The notes under the pieces are model-generated. The model did no database searches, was not told the DNA's origin, and saw only the letters and a program-made list of their open reading frames with translations. Positions 48,387 to 57,875 of a DNA stretch of 64,000 nucleotides are shown piece after piece. The DNA lies in assembly GCF_030384665.1 (NCBI RefSeq), contig NC_083675.1, forward strand, positions 2,104,001-2,168,000, given 5' to 3'. The DNA comes from Lodderomyces elongisporus. Taxonomy: Eukaryota; Ascomycota; Pichiomycetes; Serinales; Debaryomycetaceae. Made by a program: the position numbers and the translations under genes. Every line of letters begins with the position of its first letter. Position 1 is the first letter of the stretch.

Positions 48387-51116
48387 ATGTTCAAAGGTAT
48401 AAGAAAAAGAGCCTCTAATCTATCCATCTATGCTGTCACCTCAAATCTGAGTGCAACAAACGCACCCTCGGATCAGCAACCTGCTTCCAATTCTCCTTCT
48501 AGCTACGAAAGTATCCTAAGTCAAGTCCACGATTTTGAAATTGCTTTAAAAGCAATGGACTATCTATTGGACGACAGGACGCAACAAGGCACTGAACTCT
48601 TACACGAACAAGCACAGCTGGGCTCATCAGATGGTAAACCACATGCCATATTCCCACTCGCATTGGGTGTGATGGAGTTTATCGAGGCAACGTTGGGATT
48701 TGAACCGGAAATAATGGCAAGAGCGCACAAGACATTGAACGATGCAGAGAGTGCTTCCACCACCAATGCCAAGTACAATGTACGACACCAATTGGCAACA
48801 TCAAATATATACCCACCAGGAACCGAGTTCCAAGTGACATTGGCCGAATCCACGTTGCTAAATGCATTATTGATGTTATTAACAGAAAACAATGGGATGG
48901 TGGAAAGTGTAAAGGCATTATATAAATTGAGAAAAGCATACCAGACATTGGACGCAGTGTACAAGAAGATCAAGGAACTGGAACCTGTTTTTAATCGAAA
49001 TTTGGCCAAGTTGAGAAAAGCTGCTAATAAAGGCTTATTGGAAGTACCTAGATTAAATGGGTTGGTAAACGGCGGAACACGATTAAAACATTCTATAAGC
49101 ACAGTTGACTTACCAGGGTACGAGTCACTGGGAAGCTCCAGCAGTTCCAGCAGTGCCACATTACCCGAGGATCTCAAATTAATGAAAAATTTGGAAAAGA
49201 TTTATTTGATGCGGAAAGCAAGGATAGAGGGCACAAATTTGGGAAATAATACTGGCGTGCAACACCAACCTCTAAACCTATTTTCCGACCTGGCAAGCTC
49301 TATTGCCATGAAACAAAATGGGAATGGTGTCGAAACATCGTTGCCTATAATACCACAATATGGAAAGTTTAACAATGGAAACGAAGAACAAGTTGAGGAA
49401 CAAGAAGAAGAGGGAGAGGGAGAGGAGGAGGAGGAGGAAAATTCAGATAATGAGCACTTTGTTGATGCAGTAGAAGAGCTTACAATTGGTGATATCAATT
49501 CAAGCTCACTTGCAGACTCTAGCGCACAATCGATTTTGTCATCTGTGGAAACTTCGCCAAGCGAAGTGCAAAGCACAGATATGCACTTGCATGTCTCCAC
49601 CACTGATGAGTTTATCCATTCCGGAGTTCAACTTTGTTTTGGTATCTTGCAAGTGGTCCTATCACTCATTCCGCCAGCAATTGGAAAAGTATTATCGATT
49701 GTTGGATTCAAGGGCGAGCGAGAGACTGGGCTCAAATTACTTTGGAAGACGGCAATTACATCAAGAAACGTACATGGTGAATTGGCTTTACTTTTTTTGT
49801 TAATGTTCTACGACGGTCCCGTGCAATTTGTTGACACTGGGTTCCGATTACCCAGTGCAAACAAGCTCAAGAATATCATCAATCTTGAAAACAAGACCTC
49901 TGTGACAGATGATGAAGTTGAGCTAATTAAAGATAGCCCCGAATCATATACTAGCCAGTTGCTCAAACGCGCACGCCATCATTTCCCACACAATGCATTA
50001 TGGATTCTTCAAGAGGGAAGAATGCTTGCTGCAGAAGGGCGTTTGGCACAGGCAAGCACATTGATGCAGAATTTTACGGATAATCCAAATAACAAGATAC
50101 AAATGCAACAGATTGAGGCATTGCTCATCTTTGATAGGGCGACAATCTATATATACATGCACGAGTACGACAAGGCGGCAAGAGATTTGATATACTTGAT
50201 TGAAATCAATTCGTGGTCTAAAGCTGTGTACTTGTTCATGGCAGCAGCCTGTTATCTCGAAAGATACAGAATGGTGCGTATGGGTTTGCAATCGCCGCAA
50301 ATCAATGCAGATACAAAGCTGAGTTTAAACGGAGATGTGGTTAAAGATGTGGAACTCGAGGCTAAAAAGTATTCTGACTTGTTTACGAAATACCTCAACC
50401 TTTCACTAAGTTATGTTCCAGGTCACGGAGCAAATGCTCAGAAAAAGGGAGGATTAGGCGGCAGTGGTAAACAAATGCCATTTGATAAGTTTTTGTTGAG
50501 AAAATGGAAACATATCGAGCAAAGGAAAAAGAGACATCCAGAATTAAGTTTAGCCGATGTCGTAGGAACATCATTGATTCACGAATTAATCTATTTCTGG
50601 AACGGGTATAACAGAATGAGTCCTCAAGATTTCGAGTTGGCATTGAAATTGTTGGGATACTCGGGTGCACCCAACACAGAATTATCAGCAAACACTCTTC
50701 ATAACAATTATGCCAAGATTGAGGAAACAGAAGATGAGGCAATGATTAGATATTTCCTTCAGTCTGTGGCATTACGACAATTGGGTAAAGTTAAACAAGG
50801 ATTGGGTATATTGGACAGCCACGTGATTTCCAAATATGTCATCTCCGAGGTTCCACAATTTAGATTCCACAAAATGACTTATAGTCCTTACCTCTACCCT
50901 ACGGCATTTTACGAAAAAACGATGTTTGTATGGCTCTTGAGAACATCCGAATCTACAATAAAACAGGATGTCGGCCGTGCAGTGCATGAATGTAAATCGT
51001 ATTTGAAGAAAGCAGAAACTGTTGGTGAAGGAGATTACGAGTTGAGTAATAGGACTAGTATGCGTATAAAAGCAGCTGGCGATAGACTAGATCAACTAGG
51101 TTCTCTGTCTAGATGA
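48387..51116 (+). CDS. IML2: Iml2-like protein (TTC39/DUF3808 family)
   Basis: Iml2 (with its relative YKR018C) belongs to the TTC39-like family and has been linked to lipid-droplet inclusion-body clearance and mitochondria. The family fits throughout: an N-terminal FEIALKAMDYLLDDRTQQG, FIEATLGFEPEIMARAHKTL and STLLNALLMLLTENNGMVESVKALYKLRKAYQTLD near residues 150-195; a variable acidic block of Glu near 332-356; then GVQLCFGILQVVLSLIPPAIGKVLSIVGFKGERE (about 412-445), highly typical of the family; and tetratricopeptide-like helices to the end. Length is 909 residues against about 730 in yeast, the excess being low-complexity inserts. Clean ATG at 48387. IML2 versus the YKR018C paralogue cannot be resolved. 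Confidence 0.88.
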   Translation: MFKGIRKRASNLSIYAVTSNLSATNAPSDQQPASNSPSSYESILSQVHDFEIALKAMDYLLDDRTQQGTELLHEQAQLGSSDGKPHAIFPLALGVMEFIEATLGFEPEIMARAHKTLNDAESASTTNAKYNVRHQLATSNIYPPGTEFQVTLAESTLLNALLMLLTENNGMVESVKALYKLRKAYQTLDAVYKKIKELEPVFNRNLAKLRKAANKGLLEVPRLNGLVNGGTRLKHSISTVDLPGYESLGSSSSSSSATLPEDLKLMKNLEKIYLMRKARIEGTNLGNNTGVQHQPLNLFSDLASSIAMKQNGNGVETSLPIIPQYGKFNNGNEEQVEEQEEEGEGEEEEEENSDNEHFVDAVEELTIGDINSSSLADSSAQSILSSVETSPSEVQSTDMHLHVSTTDEFIHSGVQLCFGILQVVLSLIPPAIGKVLSIVGFKGERETGLKLLWKTAITSRNVHGELALLFLLMFYDGPVQFVDTGFRLPSANKLKNIINLENKTSVTDDEVELIKDSPESYTSQLLKRARHHFPHNALWILQEGRMLAAEGRLAQASTLMQNFTDNPNNKIQMQQIEALLIFDRATIYIYMHEYDKAARDLIYLIEINSWSKAVYLFMAAACYLERYRMVRMGLQSPQINADTKLSLNGDVVKDVELEAKKYSDLFTKYLNLSLSYVPGHGANAQKKGGLGGSGKQMPFDKFLLRKWKHIEQRKKRHPELSLADVVGTSLIHELIYFWNGYNRMSPQDFELALKLLGYSGAPNTELSANTLHNNYAKIEETEDEAMIRYFLQSVALRQLGKVKQGLGILDSHVISKYVISEVPQFRFHKMTYSPYLYPTAFYEKTMFVWLLRTSESTIKQDVGRAVHECKSYLKKAETVGEGDYELSNRTSMRIKAAGDRLDQLGSLSR

Positions 51117-51391
51117 GGAACAAATGGTCAATACACTACTATTAGAATGTTTTTTTTCTTTGTGCTTTTCATTTTTAATTTCATTTTCATTTCTAGTTTC
51201 TTTTTCATTGCATTTTTTCATTACTTATTTCTACGTTTTCTAGAAGATTAACTGGTAAATTGTATGTTATTCACATGTTATATAACCTTGTGTTCTTTTA
51301 ACATTTTTCTTTTTCTTTTTTTTTTCTTTTCACTTTTCACTCTTCTGTTTTCTTTTCTTTTTTTCTTGAGGTTCCTGATTTTGCTCCTTTT

Positions 51392-52513
51392 CTAGTTAAA
51401 GTATAGATCCACCATTTTATCTGCAACATTAAACCTCAACACAATGGTGAGCAACCAAGTCAAGGCAAGGAATGGTAAAATACCCGCAACAACAATTAAT
51501 TGTAGTACTCTTGCCGGGTTCTTGTGGTTCAGCTTAATAATACTTGATGTAATAATAGGCAAAGAGTTGAATCCGTAAAATGAAACAATAAAGTAGTAGC
51601 CAATGCTTCCAAAATACAAAGAGTTGCCCAAAATTAAGGCAACTACCGACTTCTTGATTCTTATAATGGGCAACAAGACAAATTGTACAACGTAAAGTAG
51701 ACACCATATGATCAAAAACGAATTGCAATGAATATCAAAACAAAAACCCCATTCGATATAGTTGACGCTATATCTACTAAACCCGCCAGGTGTTCCCTTA
51801 CCCATTTCGAGGTTGAATAATCTATTGGTGACAACCCATGTAACTGTGGAAATGATTATACCAAACAAATAAAAATCAATGAATACCATATACGTGATTA
51901 ATTTGAATATATCCAAGAGGTTCGGCAGGTAAACGACTCCCCACGCCACAGCCGAAATACATAAGAATCCCGTAATTAAAATGAGAAAAGATGGGTCATC
52001 TCTCGTATACGAGTTGCGGCCCGCATTACCAACCATATCCTCTGCATACAGTACCTGCGGTTGCAGCAGCAGCAGCAGTTGTTGTTGTTGCAGTTGTTGC
52101 TGTTGTCGATAATAATAGTGTGATCGATACATTTTGCGCGGATTGATAATCAAATGGAAAATCTCCCATATTGCCGTTTCAAAATCCAAAGTGCTTGGCT
52201 TGAAAAGTCGCTTGACTAATTTACGTATAGTCTTGAATCTGTTGCGTGAAAATATTGAAGATGCTGAGCCAAAAGTTTGCGTGTTATAGGATGATGATAA
52301 CGGTGATGATTTGCCATGATGGTGAAGTGTGGGACGTGGGTAGTAAATTGATGAAGGAGTAGAAATAATGGATCCGGCTCGAGTACTTGTTCCGCCGCCA
52401 TTGACACCATTGGCTGCATTGGATGCTCGTGTAGACGTTGCAGAGGATGGCGTGGCCGCTGTTTGAGGGAACAAGTCTTGTGTCGTGTATGGAAGGTTTG
52501 TTCTCTTTGGCAT
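51392..52513 (-). CDS. GMH1: Gmh1, UNC-50 family Golgi membrane protein
   Basis: UNC-50 proteins are Golgi multispanning membrane proteins; yeast Gmh1 interacts with the Arf GEFs Gea1/2. The first 160 or so residues are polar and Ser/Thr/Gln-rich, but include DFETAIWEIFHLIINPRKMYRSHYYY (about 109-134), the conserved start of the family. Then RDDPSFLILITGFLCISAVAWGV opens five membrane segments: about 175-198, 205-230, 262-285, 290-315 and 338-362. YIEWGFCFDIHCNSFL is diagnostic. A Gln tract at about 137-151 contains five consecutive CTG codons (52064-52078): Leu in the standard code but Ser if CUG is reassigned, which suits the polar tail better. Length is 373 against 273 in yeast, because of the N-terminal extension. 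Confidence 0.95.
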   Translation of the reverse strand: MPKRTNLPYTTQDLFPQTAATPSSATSTRASNAANGVNGGGTSTRAGSIISTPSSIYYPRPTLHHHGKSSPLSSSYNTQTFGSASSIFSRNRFKTIRKLVKRLFKPSTLDFETAIWEIFHLIINPRKMYRSHYYYRQQQQLQQQQLLLLLQPQVLYAEDMVGNAGRNSYTRDDPSFLILITGFLCISAVAWGVVYLPNLLDIFKLITYMVFIDFYLFGIIISTVTWVVTNRLFNLEMGKGTPGGFSRYSVNYIEWGFCFDIHCNSFLIIWCLLYVVQFVLLPIIRIKKSVVALILGNSLYFGSIGYYFIVSFYGFNSLPIITSSIIKLNHKNPARVLQLIVVAGILPFLALTWLLTIVLRFNVADKMVDLYFN

Positions 52514-52853
52514 TGTTATGGTAGTGTTTTAATACTAAGTTATGAAGAATAAGGGATTCAGAATACAAAGACAAAAGTATGACGTGTAAGAATCAAATTA
52601 AGTAGAAAAAAACAAACGGGAGGCAAAGGCAGATCAAGTGCAAAAAATCGTAAAGGTGGAGGAATCCAATTGGATGAAAGAGGAAGGTCTGACTAAGGAT
52701 CGTTCGAAAGGGTATTTGACAGGTTTTAGTTCGCTTGTACGATTTTGACAAAAAAAGAAAAATATATATATTTCAAAAAAAAAAAAATGAAAAGAAAATA
52801 AATAAAATAAATAAAATAAATAAAGGAAATGGAAGATCAAAAATGGGGTTGGG

Positions 52854-52887
<34 letters not shown>

Positions 52888-53225
52888 GTTCTAAACAGAG
52901 AGTGGAAGAGAACACGAAACTCTTGCTTTAAAAGTAGAAGTCTCAATTTCAATCATCACATACATTCGTGTTTGTACCAAATTCGTTAATTGCATATGTG
53001 TGTCGAGCCAAGCGTCCTTAGTAGAGAAACAAAAAGGAAGAATAGGCAGAAAAAAGTAGAACAGGTCTCATACAATTGTCATTGTTATTGACATTTAGTA
53101 ATTAGATCATTTTAGTGCATTATACTAGATTGCACTATACTATATTGTACTACACTATGTTGTACTACATTGTATTGTATTTAATTGTATTTTATTGTAT
53201 TGTTCTATTTACACGATTGTCAAGA
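52514..53225. other. Intergenic: GMH1 promoter / 53226 gene 3' region
   Basis: Contains A-rich AAATA repeats at 52780-52825, a CA/TA alternating tract at 52853-52887 and a degenerate TTGTACTACAT-type repeat over about 53110-53210. I see no gene. Confidence 0.5.
52853..52887. repeat. (CA)n(TA)n alternating purine-pyrimidine tract
   Basis: About 20 bp of CA followed by about 14 bp of TA, 340-375 bp upstream of the GMH1 start. Such alternating sequence can adopt Z-DNA. Confidence 0.93.
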
Positions 53226-54893
53226 TTAGATCGAAAAAAGTGAAGTATATTCAGTGTCCCACATTTCTTTAAGCTTATCATCATATGCACCTATCATAGG
53301 ACGACCACTGTTATAATTGTCGTTACTAGTATAGTGGTAGGGCTTGTTGTTGTTGTTACTGTTACTGCTGTTGTTGTTGTTGTTGTTGTGGTTCCATCTT
53401 TGTTTCCGACCAAGGTTTTTGTTTCTCACTAAATATCCCAAAACGCCTGAGTTATTCTCAACTTTCTTTTTCGTTCCTGGAACTTCATGCGAAGAGAATC
53501 GCAATCTGATACACGTTGATTGTGATAAAATAGTCTCATTTTGAATCTTCCACTTGTATGGCAACTCCTTAGTACGATGCTTGTTTTGGTCAGATAAAGA
53601 CCCTTCATATTCATGAAGTTGCTTATAATCCATTAATTTTTGTTGGGTTCGACTCATTTTGGGAAGTGATGCACTAGAGCTGTTCTCACTAATAGTGACC
53701 TTAAAATCTGTGAGTTCTTTCATCATATCTTGCAACTCAGGGAGTTTGTGCTTGATTGGAATGTCTTCTATTTGCTCCACCGGATATTGAGTGTCCATTT
53801 CATTCATTGATATAAACTTGTTATCTGTTTCGCCATTTAAAACAGTGGTTAGTGGCAGGTCTTCATCAGCATTGCTGTTGCTGCTACTATTGCTTCGAAT
53901 GCTACTGAGCGACAATCGTGAGACTCCTGTGTCCTTTCTTGGAGATATTACAGTTTCGTCTTTACCAAGAAGTGACTTTAATGTTTCCGCTGTTAATTGC
54001 CTCATTTTCATATACATATTAGGTCGCTCGGGACTCGGTCTACCAGAGACCGGATGATCATCTTCTTTGAGGTTTTCATGAGGAGTATTTATAGTATAAT
54101 CCATTGATGCGTGTCCGTTCATATGAGCTAAATCAATATCAGCATCAAGACCATGACCACGGTCTCGGTCTTGGTCTTGGTCTTGGCCCTGAGCAGAGAC
54201 AGGGGTAACAGTATGCGTGTGAGCAAGTGAATTTGACAGAGAATGTGCACTATTCAATGAAGGGCGTTTGATGTTGTACTCATCCTTCAAAACTGTGAGT
54301 GGACTCACACTATCACTGTATTTTATAAAGGGCTTTCTTGAATTTGTTGTTGCGGTTGCGGTTGTTGTTTCCGTTTCCTGGTTTATTTCATCATTCAATT
54401 GGTACAGGTGCCAGCGTCTAAACTGCGGTCGTTGAGGTTGCTCAACCATTTGGATATTTTTCTTTAAATGGCTTTGGTTTGGAAGTACTTTAGGCTGATC
54501 TTTGCGATATTTTTGGAGCATTCCATCAGCCGAAACTGATCGTGGTATTTCATGGCTTGTCCGGTGATTATAGTTTATAGCTTGATGAAGAAGTACCTGG
54601 TGCGCTCGGGACAGCTTTTTGCGAGATCGAAAGTCCTGTTCTCTGTTATTGGATTGTAAACAATGTTGAGGTTGACTTTTTTGGGAGAAGTTGTCAATAC
54701 TGTAGTTGTTGCTAACACATCCTTTGCTTGGTGTACGGCCACGATCTTCACAATTATCGGAATCAACAGGTTTCTTCGCTGAAGTGGTGGAGAAAGAAGA
54801 AGTGGAAGAAGTGGACGTGGATGTTTTATTGCGAACTCTTTCGTATTGTGAACTAAGCCGCAGGTGGGCCGGTCTTCGCTGTAAATCAGCCAT
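53226..54893 (-). CDS. Uncharacterised disordered protein, possibly with an upstream exon
   Basis: I do not recognise this protein. From the ATG at 54893 it has 555 residues (MADLQRRPAHLRLSSQYERV). It is Ser/Asn/Gln-rich and mostly disordered, with ordered-looking islands: PNMYMKMRQLTAETLKSLLGKDETVISPRK (about 290-320), LPYKWKIQNETILSQSTCIRLRFSSHEV (about 445-472), GVLGYLVRNKNLGRKQRW and a C-terminal YDDKLKEMWDTEYTSLFS. The frame stays open 46 codons upstream, reading sensible sequence that includes KVKFDF, an RVxF-type protein phosphatase 1 docking motif. It can be joined in frame to an upstream ATG exon through GTAAGT and TTTACAG sites (see findings). The start is therefore uncertain. Confidence 0.75.
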   Translation of the reverse strand: MADLQRRPAHLRLSSQYERVRNKTSTSTSSTSSFSTTSAKKPVDSDNCEDRGRTPSKGCVSNNYSIDNFSQKSQPQHCLQSNNREQDFRSRKKLSRAHQVLLHQAINYNHRTSHEIPRSVSADGMLQKYRKDQPKVLPNQSHLKKNIQMVEQPQRPQFRRWHLYQLNDEINQETETTTATATTNSRKPFIKYSDSVSPLTVLKDEYNIKRPSLNSAHSLSNSLAHTHTVTPVSAQGQDQDQDRDRGHGLDADIDLAHMNGHASMDYTINTPHENLKEDDHPVSGRPSPERPNMYMKMRQLTAETLKSLLGKDETVISPRKDTGVSRLSLSSIRSNSSSNSNADEDLPLTTVLNGETDNKFISMNEMDTQYPVEQIEDIPIKHKLPELQDMMKELTDFKVTISENSSSASLPKMSRTQQKLMDYKQLHEYEGSLSDQNKHRTKELPYKWKIQNETILSQSTCIRLRFSSHEVPGTKKKVENNSGVLGYLVRNKNLGRKQRWNHNNNNNNSSNSNNNNKPYHYTSNDNYNSGRPMIGAYDDKLKEMWDTEYTSLFSI

Positions 54894-55786
54894 TGTATAG
54901 CCTCCTGCAAAATCGTGGTTGGACCTGGATGTGAAGTCAAATTTGACTTTAGATCTTGTTTTTAAATCAATGTGTCGATAGCACCTTTTGGCAATAGGTG
55001 CGATAAAAAGATGAAGGATTCTGTAAATCAAATTTAAAAGAAAATGTTTATGAAAAACAACTATTACGAAGAAACTGGAATAGAAACTTACTCTTTGTAA
55101 TCCGGGAATTTCAAATTAGAAATTTGAAAAATGAAAAATGAAAATAGAAAATAGAAAATAAGACATCGCTTTTTCATGTACAGCAATCTCAGAATCATCG
55201 TTGGTTTTCAGCAATAGATATATGCTGCAAAATGTGGTATATGTATGATAAAAGATAAGGATTTAGTGTCTACATGGAGCGAGGGAGCGAGGGGCAGTTA
55301 GAGGTAACTGTTGAGATTTAATTATATGTAATTTTTTTTTTTTGCCAGCTTTGTAATTGTCGCTTAATTGTTTCTTCTTCTCTTATCTTCACGTGACTTA
55401 ATACTTTACTCAAAATTTTCAGTAATTTAAACACAAAAATAATTTAGCATTCAGTGTAGGCGGGAAACGTTAGAAAAAAAAAAGGAGATTATGCAGCATC
55501 TCTATTATCACTAACAATTTTGACCAATCAAATTGATTCATGCATTAAAAGTTGATTATCAAAAAATTTAAAACAAAAAACAAAAAAAAGAATAAAGAAT
55601 TAGAAAGAGAAGGGGGAAAAAGATAAAGAAAGAAAATCAAATAAATAGAAACAATGCAAAAATACTTTTATTCCAAAATTATATAGCTATCAACATGTGG
55701 TTAAAATTAGGCATTAAATTTTTTTTAGTTTTTTTGCTCTTCTTTTCTCCTTCTCACTTTCTCTCACTTTTCGTTCTCCTGTACAT
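54894..55786. other. Intergenic: 53226-gene upstream region / HEL1 3' side
   Basis: The first 300 bp may contain a coding exon and intron for the gene at 53226. TCACGTGA at 55389-55396 is a perfect Cbf1-type E-box. AAAATAG repeats at 55128-55160 and A-rich DNA at 55560-55640 fill the rest. Confidence 0.45.
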
Positions 55787-57622
55787 TTATAGATCCTTGT
55801 CGAGTGATAGCAATCCAGTTGCCAAGTTTTCTTCAGCTGCCTTGATCAATGTCTTTCTCCTCGAATTGACCAACTCGCCCAAATTTATGATATTCATCTT
55901 CTTTTTCAAAATAATTCCAACTTTATCTGGCTGGTCAATCTCAATTATTTTCTCAAACACATTTGACAAATCCTCAACGGTCTTGTTTAGAAAATCCTGG
56001 TTAGTTTCAAAGATCTCGGAGAAATTCAGCCTGTTCAAGTAGAATGCAAAACAATATGTCCACTTTAGCGTTTTACGACCATTTTGCAAAGCTCTCATTG
56101 CATCTGGTAGGAACTGGATATCATTCCATGAAAGATTTCGTTCTCCTTTGCTCCTCATATCTTCCATGTATAATTTTGTCACATTATCAATTCTTTTCAA
56201 CGTCTTCTGGTCTCCTTTCATCGATGACTCGTGGATCGAATACCGTTTATAAAAATGCAAATACCTCTCCAATGTTGCCTTGCTCTTATTTTTCCTACTT
56301 TCTTCCTCTGCTCGTTCATCTCGAAATCTATTACATGAATAATTGTTTTTATGCGAACTCCAATCACCCAAGCAGATCCAACAAAATTCGTAGCTGCATT
56401 TCCTGCACGTCATATGATTGCAACCTCCATTTTTCTCAATTGAAGTGGAGCATTTGGGACATCCATGTGTATTTGCATCGAGCCAGTGTGCTGTTTCCGA
56501 ATCATCTGCACATTTCTTGATCCATTTCTTAACTAGCCAACAAGGACATGGAAGATGATTTTCATAATTGCAGTTGAAGCAAAACTCATGTTGCTCTGAA
56601 CAACCAACAATGGGCACTAATGAAATATCAATGGAGTATTTGTTTTGTTGCAAAGATACTTGTTTCCTTTTTGTGTCGTCACCGCTCTGATTATCTTCTT
56701 CTCCATTTTGATTATCGTCATCTGCATAGTATAGTCGATTAGAGGAGACTAGCTCGGTAAAGCTTATACAATCTGTTGCCGGACACCACTTGTAGCAATT
56801 TTTCGAGTTCACCATGGATCGTGCATGCGATAATACTAATGGGTTTTCCTTAAGTGATCGTTCTGATTTCTCTGCAAACATAAAGTTCACTTCTTTACTG
56901 TTGTTGTTGCTGCTGTTGTTACTGTTACTGTTGCCGCTGCTGGTGGTCCATTGTAAAATTCGGTCAATATCTTGGTGAGGTATGGTTAAGGAACATTCGG
57001 GTTCCATGCATGTGATTAGTTTGCCACTGTTGATCTCATTGGCCACATACTGATTGTAACATTCGATGCAATATTTGTGATTACAAGTTGTCGAGTATAC
57101 TTTTGTTGTTGGATAAGTTTCACAACATATGATACACGTGAAATCTTTTTCTGTGGTAAACTTGTTGTTAGAAGGTTGTGTTGTTGGTAGTCCACATTCT
57201 TTTAGAAATTTTTGCTCATTTGTAAAAAATGCATCCAATACTTCGTCCAGTTGCCATCGTTTTGTTTGTAGCATTATGAGCAAGTCGCTAGTAGTACATT
57301 TCCCCAACTGGACGTTGCTTAGCCTCTTTAATGCAGTCAAGAAATGAGACTCAATAAATTGCTCTAGTGTCCATGTTTGATATGATGTCCCATTATAACC
57401 CACTTTGCCTGCCTCTATAACTGCTCTTGAATCTGAGGTATGCGAGGAAGAGCCATTCGGCTCAAAAATGGCGTCGGGACTAGATTCTGATTCAAACGAA
57501 TTAGAAGAAAAGGCATCGCCCTCAACATCGTTGTCCATGTCAGAAACGTCATATTCCATTTGATCTTCGTCTTCATCATACTCGCTGTATTCAAACAGCA
57601 TTTCGCTGTTTATGTCTGACAT
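55787..57622 (-). CDS. HEL1: Hel1, Ariadne-type RBR E3 ubiquitin ligase
   Basis: Hel1 is an RBR ligase (yeast Hel1 takes part in histone H3/H4 turnover). An acidic N-terminus (SEYDEDEDQMEYDVSDMDND) precedes a helical UBA-like region and the RBR module. RING1 starts FTCIICCETYPTTKVYSTTCNHKYC (about 160-205). The IBR is interrupted by two inserts, an Asn/Ser tract and an acidic NQNGEEDNQSGDD, and resumes at VGCSEQHEFCFNCNYENHLPCPC. RING2 is GCPKCSTSIEKNGGCNHMTCRKCSYEFCWICLGDW, with the GGCNH cysteine the likely catalytic one. A helical Ariadne-like C-terminus ends near MNIINLGELVNSRRKTLIKAAEENLATG. The frame continues five codons upstream to TTG; the ATG at 57622 gives 611 residues (551 in yeast). 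Confidence 0.94.
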   Translation of the reverse strand: MSDINSEMLFEYSEYDEDEDQMEYDVSDMDNDVEGDAFSSNSFESESSPDAIFEPNGSSSHTSDSRAVIEAGKVGYNGTSYQTWTLEQFIESHFLTALKRLSNVQLGKCTTSDLLIMLQTKRWQLDEVLDAFFTNEQKFLKECGLPTTQPSNNKFTTEKDFTCIICCETYPTTKVYSTTCNHKYCIECYNQYVANEINSGKLITCMEPECSLTIPHQDIDRILQWTTSSGNSNSNNSSNNNSKEVNFMFAEKSERSLKENPLVLSHARSMVNSKNCYKWCPATDCISFTELVSSNRLYYADDDNQNGEEDNQSGDDTKRKQVSLQQNKYSIDISLVPIVGCSEQHEFCFNCNYENHLPCPCWLVKKWIKKCADDSETAHWLDANTHGCPKCSTSIEKNGGCNHMTCRKCSYEFCWICLGDWSSHKNNYSCNRFRDERAEEESRKNKSKATLERYLHFYKRYSIHESSMKGDQKTLKRIDNVTKLYMEDMRSKGERNLSWNDIQFLPDAMRALQNGRKTLKWTYCFAFYLNRLNFSEIFETNQDFLNKTVEDLSNVFEKIIEIDQPDKVGIILKKKMNIINLGELVNSRRKTLIKAAEENLATGLLSLDKDL

Positions 57623-57793
57623 TATTCCTTTGCCCAAGTTTGAAATCCAAAAAACAAAAAAAAATAAACTAAAAAAAAAACGAAAGGCTAGTAGAAGAAA
57701 AGGATTGTGTTTATATAATGTAGATACAACAATAGGGTATATATAAAAGATGCAAGTGGTATTTGATGTGATAGAAAGAAAAATTAATGAGAA

Positions 57794-57815
57794 GGGGGAG
57801 GGGGAGGGGGCGGGG
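57794..57815 (+). other. G-quadruplex motif upstream of HEL1
   Basis: Four G runs of 5, 5, 5 and 4 separated by single bases, an exceptionally tight quadruplex motif, about 170-190 bp upstream of the HEL1 ATG. The G-rich strand is the HEL1 template strand. Confidence 0.88.
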
Positions 57816-57875
57816 CTGGTATTAGTGCTGGTATTAGTGCTGGTATTAGTGGTGGTATTAGTGGTGGTATTAGTG
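57816..57875. repeat. Five-copy 12-bp minisatellite
   Basis: Five units of 12 bp: three CTGGTATTAGTG followed by two GTGGTATTAGTG, then GTGGTGGTG. It abuts the G-quadruplex motif. Confidence 0.93.
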
